Source: Cytospora piceicola (Eukaryota > Ascomycota > Sordariomycetes > Diaporthales > Cytosporaceae). From it: DNA of 64,000 nt. The translations under genes and the position numbers were made by a program. The notes beneath the pieces are model-generated. The model ran no database searches. It saw nothing but the letters and a program-made list of their open reading frames with translations, and was not told the DNA's origin. The DNA lies in assembly GCA_023375675.1 (NCBI GenBank), contig JALQBC010000002.1, positions 992,001 to 1,056,000 on the forward strand, read 5' to 3'. Below, piece after piece: positions 23,940-35,066 of the stretch. Position 1 is the stretch's first letter. Every line of letters starts with the position of its first letter.

Positions 23940-24137
23940 ATGCCTGCCATCAGCAACACCATGATCGCTCGCGACGCCATGTCTCACATCGCCAAGCGGG
24001 GCTGGGCCAAGAGGGAGGCTGGTGTCATCGTCGTGTTCTGCATCGTCTTCATTGTCCTCGTCGGTGTCATTGGTCTCTTCATCTCCCGGAGGTGCGCTTA
24101 CGCTCGTAACAAGAGGGCACAGCTGCTTTCGGCTTAA
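23940..24137 (+). CDS. Small single-pass membrane protein, 65 residues
   Basis: The frame begins MPAISNTMIARDAMSHIAKR with context CCAAAATGC, and a long leader that looks transcribed. Residues about 28-48 (GVIVVFCIVFIVLVGVIGLFI) form one strongly hydrophobic helix. It is flanked by Lys/Arg on both sides (AKRGWAKRE before; SRRCAYARNKRAQ after). The basic C-terminus suggests a cytosolic tail by the positive-inside rule, although the N-terminal flank is also basic. Codon use is clean and the third position is C-biased (many ATC, GTC and CTC codons), which supports real coding. I recall similar short proteins in other Sordariomycetes, but no function is known to me. Confidence 0.7.
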   Translation: MPAISNTMIARDAMSHIAKRGWAKREAGVIVVFCIVFIVLVGVIGLFISRRCAYARNKRAQLLSA

Positions 24138-24655
24138 GAAAGCGTGCTAGGGGACAAGGGCCAATGATGGTTGATGGTTATGTATGATTTAATGGGAAGG
24201 TCAACGATAAACTTACTACGTATGGCTGTAATGTGACAATTGGGGGAGAAGGGGACGACAAGGAGACAAGGGGACGAGAAAGGGGTTGATGGAGGGAGGT
24301 GAGGAGGTGATGATACTCCGATGCCACGAGTTGTCAGGCATCATCGCACATAGTTTTGATAAAGCTTTGTGCTGCATCTACTACACGCCAAACACTCAAT
24401 TAAGGCGACTACTTTTTAATCAAGGTTCTTTGCCATCTGTCATTGGCATTCCGTATCTACCGCTTGCATTGCTGCTGTGTATATGGTTCTACTCTATGCT
24501 TGCCATAACACCGTAAAGCCAATCCTACCATTGACGGTTGTGGTCCAAGGCCTGAGATACCTATCGGCGCAATGGTCACGACTGAGGCACTGCCCTCAAA
24601 CAAAGACAAGGTGTCACCACCCTGTGATCGACACCCCATGAGGCTAGTCTCTTCC
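24138..24655. other. Intergenic region, convergent gene ends
   Basis: The 3' flanks of the small membrane-protein gene (+) and the dCMP deaminase gene (-). A purine-rich GGGGAGAAGGGGACGACAAGG stretch lies at about 24241-24290. No gene seen. Confidence 0.45.
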
Positions 24656-26002
24656 TCATGCATAAAACTCCATCTTCTCCAGATGGATCAAGCCATTTGC
24701 AGGCTGCATACATAAGTCAGCATCGACGTCTTTCGATATGAGTATATGTGGAGCTTCCGAGGACGTGTATATTGCGCCGCAGGGATGAACGCTCCGGATG
24801 GACGCATAGGTTGGTGATATGAAAATGGCCAAAACTCACCGGCACAAACTGCCTCAACTTCACGCCCGCCTCCTTGAACACGGCCGCGGTCTCCTCGTCC
24901 ATGCTGTACCGATACGCATAGACGACCTCGCTGATGCCGACCTGCGCGATCTTGATGCTGCACGTCAGGCACGGGCAGGTGTCGCAGTAGAGGACGGCGC
25001 CGCCGCGCAGCCTGTCCCGGCCGGCCTCGAGCAGGGCGTTCTCCTCGGCGTGGATGCACAGGCAGGTGGCGAGGGCGTGGCCGCCGCCGAGGCCGCGGTT
25101 GCAGCGGGGGCAGCCGCCGTCGCCGCAGTTGCGGATGCCGCGGGGGGTGCCGTTGTAGCCGGTGCTGATGACGCGGCGGTTGTGGCTGACGACGACGCAG
25201 CCGACGCGGCGCTTCATGCAGTTGGAGCGCTGCGCGGCCAGGGAGGCGAGCGACATGAAGTAGTTGTCCCAGCTGGGGCGCAGGCGCTCCGTCGAGAGGA
25301 GGTCGAGCTTGCCCAGGTTGACGTAGAGGTGGGCCAGGGAGGCGGACGTGTTGAGGAGCCGGACGGGGGCGGTGGAGATGTGCGTCGCCTGGCCCGTCGC
25401 GGGGTGGTAGAGCTGGGAGTCGGAGAGGGTGACGAAGTCCTCGAGGGTGGTGGCTGAGTTGGGTTGGTGGTGATGGTAGTCATCATAGGGGTAATCAAGG
25501 GGGTCTGGTGTTGGTGAGTCTTCGGCGGAGGGGGTGCCGTTGGTGAGGTCCTGACGCTTTGGAGGCTGTGGGGATTGTTTCTTCTGCTGGTAGCGCTTCC
25601 AACGGACCAGGAGGGGTGCGTCCACGCTGATGAGGAGGAAGAAAGGGCGTCGGTTGTAGTCTATCAGGGCCGTTTTGCTCAGGGTGTTCGTTGTAACCCA
25701 CCGTTCCCGCCAGCGCTGTGTTACGTAGTCCAAAAGCTCTTCTGATGATGAGAAAACCAGGGCTGAGCGGGATGGCCGTTTGTGGTGGGTGTTTGGGTTC
25801 TCCGTTTCCACTTCGTCGCTGCTTGTTTGCTCCTGAGACGCAGATGTACGACCAGCCTCGACTGACACTTGTCTGAAGCCATGGTGGTCTATGAGGTACT
25901 GAGCAACAGTGCTCTTCCCTGAGCATATACCTAAAGCCTCGTTAGTCTCTCTGGCCATGAACTTGGCGAGGATGACTTACTGCCGCAAATGCCGATAAGC
26001 AT
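24656..26002 (-). CDS. DCD1: Deoxycytidylate (dCMP) deaminase with N-terminal P-loop segment
   Basis: Three exons, 25981-26002 (22 nt), 24840-25930 and 24656-24703; 386 residues. Exon 1 supplies MLIGICG, and its join to exon 2 completes a P-loop-like GSICSGKSTVAQYL (residues 7-20). The catalytic zinc site is in the C-terminal half: CIHAEENALLEAG (zinc His and proton-shuttle Glu, about residue 300) and CDTCPCLTC (zinc cysteines, about 325). YNGTPRGIRNCGDGGCPRCN is the loop typical of dCMP deaminases. The enzyme converts dCMP to dUMP for thymidylate synthesis. The P-loop plus a Ser/Pro-rich linker is shared with yeast Dcd1-type proteins. The last exon (PANGLIHLEKMEFYA) is the least certain part; without splicing the frame would read on from the donor. 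Divergent from ATG7. Confidence 0.92.
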
Positions 26003-26853
26003 TGTTTCCTTGGGTATAGTATTGACTTGCTATTCTTGCGTCACTGTTTCGTTATTATTGATGGTTTATTGTCCACCTGTCTCTCAGTCCCAAAACTGTG
26101 CCACTCAACATGTCCCGTCGCTGCCAAAACGCGTCTCAACTTCTCCAGACGCGTCAAGTGTAGTCAAGTACCTAAGTACCAAGTAGTCATTCACTGACCA
26201 AAGGCGTGGTGGGGGCGGCTGCTCCCTGACCGAGCTTTTGCCGGCGGGCACCTTCCCTGCTGTGGCAGCCCAGTCAGCCCTGGAGCTCTGGCACTAAAGT
26301 GGCTGCAGATGACCCCACTGACGCTGTTGGGAGCCTGAAGGGAGCTCCCGCCGTCCCATCACGAACCAACCGCACAATCACGCATGACTGACTAACTTGA
26401 ATACGACGACCACTCTCGAGATACTTCACACATGATCAGCCTGACAATGACTCCCCGTGTGACAGTTTGATTGCTTATTGTGCATATAAGGCGCCCCTGT
26501 TACTTTCTTTCCGTAAATACCATTCCACGCAAATCCGCCTGCTTCCTTCATTCCGCCGTGGACCGTTCGATTGCATCATCGCGACCGGTTGACCCCTCCA
26601 CTGTGGACCAAAGTGCCGATCTCACCGAAGCTTCGGAGGTTGTCAACATTGCGACCACCATCACCACCACAATTACTACACACCCTTTCAAGCTTCGGAC
26701 AATAGAAATCCATATCATTCCAAGGCCTGTAGGTCACTTTCATTCTCACCGGCAAACATATAGACCTAATCCCCCACACCAGTACCGTTACGACAAACAC
26801 TCACAACAACCAAAAACACCCCTTCGCGGCGCCCGATCTAGTGGGCGCGAACC
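26003..26853. promoter_or_regulatory. Divergent promoter region, DCD1 / ATG7
   Basis: An 851-bp spacer between divergent starts, so promoters and leaders of both genes should lie here. TACCTAAGTACC at about 26170 is one of the recurring intergenic motifs. A long open frame at 26471-26908 overlaps the ATG7 start in another frame and is probably leader sequence. Confidence 0.45.
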
Positions 26854-29106
26854 ATGCCGTCGCCCAATATGTCCGAGATCAAATACGCCGCCTTTACTTC
26901 CCAGATAGAGCTTCCGTTCTACTCTGCCCTATTCTCCTCGAAACTCGACCATGCCAAACTTGACGACTCCGCGCGGTTCGTTCTGGGGGTATACGAGGCC
27001 AACCCGGCCGCGTCCCCGGACGAGGGCACACGCATGCAGATCCTCGGAAATGCGCTTACAAACAATACGTACGTCGCATGAGACTTATGGTCTGCTTTGC
27101 TTCTTGGTCACGGACTTTGGACACTAATTGGAAGGTCTCAGTGTCGGGTTGAACCAGTGCCGGGCCGAGGGCATGATTAAGAACGTCAACACGTTGGAAG
27201 ACTTCAAACAAACAGACAAAACCGCTATGGTGCAGATGGCCGGTCGACAGATTTGGGATGCGATCAAGGACGGAACTATCTACTCCGTTCCTTCCCTCCT
27301 CTCCGCCCTTACCGTCCTTTCTTATGCCGACCTGAAAAAGTACAAGTTTACATACTGGTTCGCCTTCCCCGCCTTACATTCCGACCCTCTCTGGAAGAGG
27401 GTCGCGCCTATCGGCAAGATGAGCGAACAAGAGAGCACAGCGCTGGTTGAAAGAGTGGGAACTTGGCGCTACGGCGTCGACAGCAGGCAGTACGGATTTT
27501 TCCTGGCCAAAAAAGTCAGAGGAACCGAGGACAACCGATCTAAGCACTCGTTTGATTCCTCGGCCGATGAACTGGGTTTCAGGTGGGAAGTAGGTTCCCT
27601 GCGCGACTTTGAGGAGGGCTTCTTCAAAGATGTTGCGGACGAGGACCGATTTGTCGCTTTCGTGGACCCGTCAACCTACCCAGAATACCCATCATGGCCG
27701 TTGCGCAACCTTCTGGTCTTGGTACGACAACGATACCACCTGAAAAAGATCAACATCCTTTGTTACAGAGACACCCAGGCCAAACGCCACGAGGCTAGAA
27801 GCATCATCCTGCCGCTTGCTATGGACAGCGTGCCGGAAATGGAAACTAACCACATGCCCAAGGTCACGGGATGGGAGCGGAACGGCAATGGAAAACTTCA
27901 GGCGAGACAGGCGAACCTTGGCGAATACATGGACCCAACAAAGCTTGCGGACCAAGCTGTCGATCTCAACCTGAAGCTTATGAAATGGCGGATATCTCCC
28001 AGCCTGGATCTGGACATCATCAGGAACACGTCATGTCTTCTGCTAGGCGCTGGAACTCTTGGCAGCTACGTGTCGCGCAATTTGATGGGCTGGGGCGTGC
28101 GGAAGATAACTTTCGTCGACTACGGTGCGGTGTCCTTCTCAAACCCTGTCCGACAACCCCTGTTCGAATTTAAGGACTGTCTCGACGGAGGAGTCTCGAA
28201 GGCGACTAAGGCAGCAGATGCTCTGAAGGCCATCAACCCTGGGGTGGAGAGTGAGGGCCATGTTCTCTCCGTGCCCATGCTAGGACACCCGATCATGAAC
28301 GAGGAGAAGACCAAGGATGATTTTGCAAAGCTCAAGGAGCTGGTCGATTCACATGATGTCATCTTCCTGCTGATGGACAGTCGAGAGTCACGATGGCTGC
28401 CAACCGTCATGGGCAAAGCAGCTGGGAAGATCGTCATGAATGCTGCGTTGGGCTTCGACACATATGTCGTGATGCGTCAGGGCGCCACGCCAAAGGATGG
28501 TTCTGAAAAGACCTTGGGATGCTACTTCTGCAACGATGTTGTGGTAGCAACAGATGTATGCATCAGCCCTTACACTGACACATCCAACTCGGGAGCCTAT
28601 CTCTACACAGATTAACTAACATTCTGATACAGTCCCAAAAAGACCTTACCCTCGACCAACAATGCACTGTCACCCGGCCTGGCGTAGCAGCCATTGCCTC
28701 GGCGCTTCTTGTTGAATTACTAGCCAGCGTTCTGCAGCATCCGGAGAAACACCACGCACCAGCACCGAAACCAACTTCCGACTCTTCCTCGTACGAACGG
28801 GACCCACCTGATCATGCGCTTGGTCTTGTGCCTCATCAGATTCGAGGTTTCCTGTCTACTTTCCAAAACTTGCTTATTCGCGGCGAGTCTTACCCAAACT
28901 GCAGTGCCTGCAGTAAGCCTATCTTGGAAGCATACGAGAAAGATGGCTGGCACTTTGTGAAGAAGGCTTTGGAAGAGAAGGACTACGTGGCCGAGTTGTC
29001 TGGCCTCGCAGAGGTGCAGAGACGGGCTGAGGCCATGGCGGAAGATGTCGAGTTCAGCGAAGATGAGGGTGCGGATGGTGATGACGGTGAGGCGGTAATG
29101 GTTTAG
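26854..29106 (+). CDS. ATG7: Autophagy E1-like enzyme Atg7
   Basis: Three exons, 26854-27068, 27142-28555 and 28633-29106; 700 residues, the usual fungal length. Introns are 73 and 77 bp; the second has a textbook CTAAC branch site before CTGATACAG. The first possible ATG is used ([16 protein letters not shown]); the second, at 26869, is equally credible. The N-terminal Atg7 domain includes [16 protein letters not shown] and the YWFAFPALH region. The ATP-binding Rossmann motif is [19 protein letters not shown] (about 372-390). The catalytic cysteine is C554 in [12 protein letters not shown], placed just after the second splice junction. Two CxxC pairs of the structural zinc are visible (CYFCND and CSACSKP). 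It activates Atg8 and Atg12. The acidic C-terminal tail is typical. Confidence 0.97.
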
Positions 29107-30189
29107 ATCTTGCACGATCAGGATTGGCCATTCTTTTAAGGACTGCCGGGCTTTATGCCAAAAGGTAGCAAGGAGTGATATCGCCGGTTATTTTCTCGTT
29201 TCTTGCAATCACGGAGCTTCGGATATCTACGGCGAATGTATATGGCATACTGTATGGTGTTAAGGGGGGGGGGTCAGGGAAGAGGCGTTACGTTGCGTTA
29301 GGCAGAGGATATCTCCGATAGATGGACTGCTCCTCGCTAGGTTCGCAGGTTCCAAGTTTATGTGGATTCCCGATGGGAGTGTCCCATAAATTGAGACAGG
29401 TGGGAGCATGTTCTCATTCTGGTGCTCGTTCTTTGAACGACTCGACATGCATGCGCTCTACGCGTGGTATACTTGGACATACATAGATACTAAGTACAGT
29501 ACCTAGGAAATACCCCATCATTCATCCGCCAAGAGATCGACAGTCACGGGCCGAGACCACCTGCAGCTGTCCGGTTTGAGTGGATGCGACCTGATACATA
29601 GTATTATGGAACACTGTTACTACGTTATTACTTCGTAAACCGAAAGGGCTTTTTGGGAACAGCTGACTGGGACCAACTTGGTCATGCGTGAGATCCCATG
29701 CACTGTATCTACTGTGTAGCATGTTAAAGTCTTGGGGGTTAACAGGGTTCAAGTCTGGGGTTGGGGTTATGCGCATTCTGGGTCGACATCAACCTTGGGA
29801 AGGCGCTATGATGATTAATCTACAACGTTTCTTCAAACCTTCCGTCCTCGCAACACAAATCTGGAAGTATATGGTCACCCTGCTTGTCTCAGAAGAAGGC
29901 ATACTCACTGTTTCATTTTGTGATTTATTATCGCTTGCGGACCTTGGGGCCTGAGACGAACCGTTCCCAGCTACTGGTGACACCGCTGTCTACCGCTGTC
30001 TCACTCATCCGCCGCACGTGGAACTAGCTCCTTTGTCGGGCTTCTTCATCATCAACGTTGAGGAACATATAACCGTGGAGATCATTTCCAGAACATCTCA
30101 TATTACTTTCTTTGTTCTCGATTCTGAGGGCATAGGAATCGGAGATAACGTCGCATTGCACTTCTACAAACAGACCCCCAGGTACAAGA
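29107..30189. other. Intergenic region
   Basis: The 3' flank of ATG7 and the promoter of the transporter gene. A 10-G run lies at about 29266, with TACTAAGTACAGTACCTAGG at about 29488. GGGGGTTAACAGGGTTCAAGTCTGGGGTTGGGGTTA at 29730-29766 is G-rich and telomere-like. Frames of up to about 107 codons are not supported. A frame at 30018-30341 overlaps the transporter start in another phase. Confidence 0.45.
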
Positions 30190-32355
30190 ATGTCGGGGAG
30201 GTTACGATGGCGAGGCTCACGGACCGAGTCCGTGGACGACTACACCGGCGTTCTCATACCGCTGGACCAGGCGCACCTGCACAGTCATTCCGCCCGTTGC
30301 GGCCGGATGGAATACGAAGAAATTTTGGACGACGACGATGAGGAGGATGACTTTTCCAAACACCAGGCCGGTAACGAGCAAGAGGAGACGGGCATGCTGG
30401 AGATGAACGCCGCTGAGTATAGTATCGAGGGTCTCAGGAGGGAGGTGCGGAAAGGGGGAGGTAGGATGAGGTCGGTTTATGAAAGTCAGCCAGTCTCAAT
30501 TCCCTACAGCTGTCTTGCCCTCCGGTGCCGAGCATCGTTACTCTTTGGAGTGGGCGTTGAAGCAGGATGCGCGTACTAACTTCCGGTCACTCAGAGAAAT
30601 CGATGGTTATCAACAAAGCTGTTCAAGATATCGGCATGGGCCGGTACAACTGGCAGCTCTTTGTTCTGTGTGGATTTGGATGGTTTGCAGATAAGTAAGT
30701 TCGATCCCTACGCTGAAGACGTCAAGAACATGCCTTCGGCTAACCGCAGTCTGTTCTAGTCTCTGGATGCAGGTAAGTGAGACACATCTGTCTCAGCCTC
30801 AAACCGCAATCATAACGGCGACCCTCAGTTCCCCCAGGTTTCACTAACATCCCATTCCCCATCAAGGGAGTCTCACTTATCCTGCCGTCCCTCTCCGCCG
30901 AGTTCGGCATCGCCGAGAAGACGGTCCGCTACACCACGAGCGCCGTGTATCTAGGCCTCTGCTTCGGCAGTTTCACGTGGGGCGTGGGCGCCGACGTCTT
31001 CGGCCGCCGTGTCGCCTTCAATATGACGCTGCTCATCACGAGCATCTTCGGGACCCTGGCCGCCTTCGCCCCCAGCTGGCCCGCCGTGTGCCTCCTCTTC
31101 GCCCTGCTGGGCTTCGGCGTCGGCGGGAACCTGCCGGTCGACGGCGCCCTTTTCCTCGAGTTCCTGCCCGGCACGTCCTCGTCCCTGCTCACGCTGCTGT
31201 CTGTCTGGTGGCCCGTGGGCCAGCTGTGTTCGAGCCTCATTGCGTGGTTCTTCATCGGGAACTGGCCGGCGGACCAGGGGTGGCGGTGGTTCATCCTGGC
31301 GATTGGGATCATGACGTTTGCTATGTTCATCATCCGCTTTTTCCTCTTTCACCTCTTTGAGAGCCCGAAATTTCTCCTCTCGAAGGGCAGGCAGTCAGAG
31401 GCGGTGGCGGTGGTCCACGGCCTGGCCCACAGGAACGGGGCCAAGACCTGGCTGACCACGGACATCCTCAACGCGGTGGTGGACGATGTCATTGTCGGGG
31501 ACAGCGGTGAGACCCGCTTTCATCACCACGGCGCTGCTGCGGCACCCAGTCGACTATCGACCAAGAGTGTCCTGAAGGCCAAGTTCCAGGAGTTTTCGGG
31601 CGCACGCATCAGGCCCCTGTTCAGCAGCCGGAAACTCGGCCTGGCGACATCGCTCATCTGGTTCTGCTGGGCTACCATCGGGATGGGCTATCCGTTGTTC
31701 AACGCCTTCCTGCCACAGTACCTGTCCCACAGCCACGATGGTGGCGGCGGGGACACTACGACGCCCGCGCGGGAGGCCGACGCAACCGATCCCACAAGCA
31801 TCTCGGCCGAGACGTACCGCAACTACGCCATCCTGAGCATCGTGGGCGTGCCGGGCAGCATACTGGCGTACTTCACGGTCGACAGCCGGTCTGCGTTCCT
31901 GGGGAGGAAGGGGACGCTGGCCATCTCGACATTCGTGTCGGCGAGCTTCTTGTTCCTGTTCGTCCACTACGGCAAGTCGGCTGGTGCGCAGTTGGGTTTC
32001 TCGTGCGTCGAGGCGTTTTCGCAGAACATAATGTATGGTGTGCTATATGCGTTTACGCCTGAGGTCTTGTGAGTCCACCCTCCTCTTCATGCCCTCCACT
32101 TTTGTCCCCATCGAGGGATACACAGAGCTGACTCCTGGTCCGTTGTCCCACAGCCCTGCCCCCGTGCGTGGAGCTGGAACGGGTGTTGCCAGCTTTCTGA
32201 ATAGAGTCGCGGGGCTTATCGCGCCTATACTGGCCGCTAATATTCCCGGCGATGGGGCCACGACCCCGATTTACTTATCCGGAGTGTTGATCTTCGCGGC
32301 ATTCGTGGGTATGGTGTTGATACCCATTGAGACTAGGGGCCGACAGAGGCTCTGA
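30190..32355 (+). CDS. MFS transporter, SP/SV2-like family
   Basis: Five exons, 30190-30484, 30595-30694, 30760-30772, 30867-32068 and 32154-32355; total 603 residues. Exon 3 is only 13 nt and encodes LWMQ with the flanking split codon, giving the conserved GWFADN-LWMQ-GVSLILP in TM1. Intron 1 has a perfect TACTAAC branch site. The N-terminus is cytosolic and acidic (EEILDDDDEEDD). The MFS signature DVFGRRVAF lies in the TM2-TM3 loop. FESPKFLLSKGR after TM6 is the PESPR-like signature of the sugar-porter superfamily. The end FPAPVRGAGTGVASFLNR...IPIETRGRQRL is characteristic of a fungal group often annotated as SV2-like or membrane transporter. The substrate cannot be told from sequence. Confidence 0.92.
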
Positions 32356-32533
32356 TCTGGACATATATCATAGGCGACGGGGTTTCGAGTACGGTCCTTG
32401 TACAAAAGCATCTGTGTTCTTAGCGATTTGCATCAAATCACAGGCGTATTGAATTACCATGATGGAGGGTGACCCAGAGGGTCAATCTATTCGAATTAAA
32501 TTAAGAAGATGAGAACAGTCGAGATGATTTGAA

Positions 32534-33801
32534 TCAAGCATCAGCGTCCACCCCTTGCGACGGCCTCGCTCGTACCCTCATCCCGTTCCCCTGCGCGCCA
32601 GCGGGCGCATCCTGCCTCCTCCGCTTAAACCGCTGCATGGCATCCCTGGTCATGGGATCGCTCCGCACCGTGTTGTCCACCAGCCACCGCCGCATCTTGT
32701 CCCGCAGGCCCGCCAGCACCTGGGGGTCGCCCGCGAACGGCGCGAGCTCCATCTTGACCACCCTGTCCGCGTCGTCGTCGACGCCCCGCGCCACCCTCTC
32801 CAGCTCGTCCAGGCTCCTGGCCGCGCGCGCCCCGTCGTCGCCGCCGGCGGCCCCCCCGAGCTGCAGCCTGCCCCCGCGCGTCTCGGCCGTGAGGTACGGG
32901 ACGACCTGGTTCAGGGCGACCGAGAGGGTGATGCTGAGCTTGCGGGCGAGCAGGATGGCCTGGAAGGGGAGGTAGGGCGGGTGTGCCGCCGCGGCGGCGC
33001 CGGGGGCCCAGAGCAGGGCGAGGGCGGGGTTGACCAGGCGGGTGAGGAGCCAGGGGTGGGCGGGGCGGGTGACGGCGTGGGCCTCGAGGAGGAGCAGCGC
33101 GGCGAAGGCGAGCCAGCGCCAGTAGACGCCCCGCTGGAAGTAGCCCAGGCGGGGGAAGGCGTACATGGCCAGGGCGCCGGCGCCGTAGTAGCCCGCGAGG
33201 TTGCGGGCGCCCCGCACGACGTAGTCCCGCGCGACGGTGCAGCCCCGCCACCCGAGCACGTCCGGCCCGAAGCGGTCGTACGCGAACCGCTTGACGTCGT
33301 CGCTGAGCACCTCGTGGGCCGTCTGCACGCGTATGTAGACCTCGGGGTCGAAGGGGCCGGCGGCGGCGGCGGCGGCACCGCCGGCCTTGTCCGGGTGCAT
33401 GAGGGCCGAGAGCTGGCGGTAGCGCCTCTTGATCTCGCGGGTGCCGGCGTCGGGGGCGACGCCCAGGACGCGGTAGAAGTCGCCGCCGGAGCGCTGGAGC
33501 TCCCAGTCGGCCTCGTAGACGGTGAAGGCGAGGTAGGCGCACACGACGAGGATGTAGATGCGGCGGTAGTGCTCGGCGAAGCGCGGCTGGCCGGGCTGCG
33601 GGCGGGGCGAGCCGGCGCGGATGGTCAGGCCGTAGTAGGTGCTCTGGATGAAGCGGGTGGCCATCTGGTTGGGAAGGGAAGGGGGTTAGCCGGGTGCTGC
33701 TATCGCTGGCAGGCTTGTAGGGAGAGCAGGAGGCAGGCGGGCATGCGACGACTTACATCTGGGAGGAAGGTCCACCCCATTAGGGAGAGGAGTCCTGACA
33801 T
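32534..33801 (-). CDS. Membrane-anchored DnaJ (J-domain) protein
   Basis: Two exons, 33757-33801 and 32534-33664, with a 92-bp intron; 391 residues. Exon 1 encodes MSGLLSLMGWTFLPD and joins in phase with the ATG that opens exon 2, giving the N-terminus I recall from fungal relatives. A hydrophobic segment IYILVVCAYLAFTV (about 51-64) is the first membrane anchor. The J-domain follows at about 78-150, with the HPD motif at about 105-107 (LMHPDKAGG) and an Ala-rich insert before helix IV. Two or three hydrophobic stretches (ALAMYAFPRLGY, LAFAALLLLEAHAV, NPALALLWAP) suggest further membrane association. J-domains stimulate Hsp70. ER or mitochondrial membrane location is likely but undecided. The coding sequence is very GC-rich. 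Confidence 0.88.
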
Positions 33802-35066
33802 CTTGACCTATGGAGAGCCTGTCTGGTGCATCGAGGCGGCGAGATGGCTGGCGTCCTAGAAGGATAGAAGTCGAGGTAGGTGGATGAGGACAGGTGGGCG
33901 CGAGAAAATCAAAGAACCAGAGAGTGTTCTTGTGAAGGGAGACAAACGAAAGGTGTCTCAAGCTCACAAAAGTAACCGGTGATGTCGAAAGGGAGCTTCA
34001 GGGTTAACAAGGGTTGAGGGTTACAGGGTCTCAGGGTTGTCACAGCGCATGTGGAGTATTAATAAGCTACTGTACTCCTACTTCACATCAATCTTAGCTG
34101 CTTTATTAGCTACGATATTCTGGTGTTAATCAACCAAACATTCAACTTTTTACTTACAGCAGGGTCTCTGAAGCTTAGGTATGGTAGTAATAGCAATTAG
34201 CATAGGCCATCTTACAAGCCTCATCTTTCATGTGTACCATGCCGTACCATTTGTTTAGATCAACATTTACCATCTCCTATACTCGCGTATTGACCAGCGT
34301 CCGCGTGCGAGAGACTATGTATCATGACATTTGCCAACCTATCGATGAACTGATTATTTTCGGTTCACGAGTCGCTCCACTACATGGAATACTGATTGAC
34401 AAGCTCAACCGCCTGGTGTATACCGCTTGGTACTATATCATCAGCTGGCTACTTCTGTGTTCTGTGTCTGCTTATACATGAACAACAGGTGACTACAGTC
34501 GGACTACCTCCTAACCAACTGATACGCGAAAGAAAACGAGAAAGGGAAAGTTAGGAAAAATCTTCAAGGGTTGATTAGGTGGTCGTACTATATTGACAAC
34601 ATACCCTGTTTTTGACTTACTTTGTATTGTAAATTGGTCTTTCGTTAGAGAATTCAAATAAATCACATTTGGGACCTCAATACTCCCAGGTGTTGCAAAA
34701 TAAAAAACGGGATAACAAAAACGGGATAAATATTATTATTACCTTATGTAGGTTATTACTTGCACCCAGCTAAATCGTTAGTCGTGGTGAGCGTTGACAT
34801 CGCCAATAATCCCTTATTCTTTGCACCGTTGCGCCGAACGAATGCAATCCTGTGTCCCATAACATGTTAAAGATATTACCTCTCGTCGTTTCACCTGCTC
34901 CTGTGTCCAAGCAGACGAGCTGCTGGTTGGAAACTCCGTGGCACTAGACACGGAACTCTACATTGATCAGTACTCAAGCATCGTAACTTACGAGCTAAGT
35001 CCTGTCAGAAAAAGCTGCTGGTGGCTGGCACGAAGTACACCGGCAGCGAGGAGGCTCCAGATACTT
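33802..35066. other. AT-rich intergenic region
   Basis: Upstream of the J-protein gene, 34000-34038 carries degenerate GGGTTA-like units (AGGGTTAAC AAGGGTTGAGGGTTACAGGG). From about 34050 to 34930 the DNA is AT-rich, but CpA and TpG remain common, so it is not RIP-mutated like the element at 51-58 kb. A short direct repeat AAAAACGGGATAA occurs twice at about 34704-34730. An 83-codon frame at 34230-34481 has no features. I see no gene. Confidence 0.5.

Noticed and set aside
24819..25457. 212-codon plus-strand frame
   Set aside because: Antisense to the dCMP deaminase catalytic exon, which has unmistakable zinc motifs.
29730..29766. GGGTTCAAGTC resembling a tRNA B box
   Set aside because: Stem arms do not pair; better described as a G-rich telomere-like stretch.
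32555..33859. 434-codon plus-strand frame
   Set aside because: Antisense shadow of the J-domain gene, caused by its very high GC3.
34050..34930. Second RIP-mutated transposon
   Set aside because: The DNA is AT-rich but CpA and TpG are common and no transposase motif can be read in any frame.
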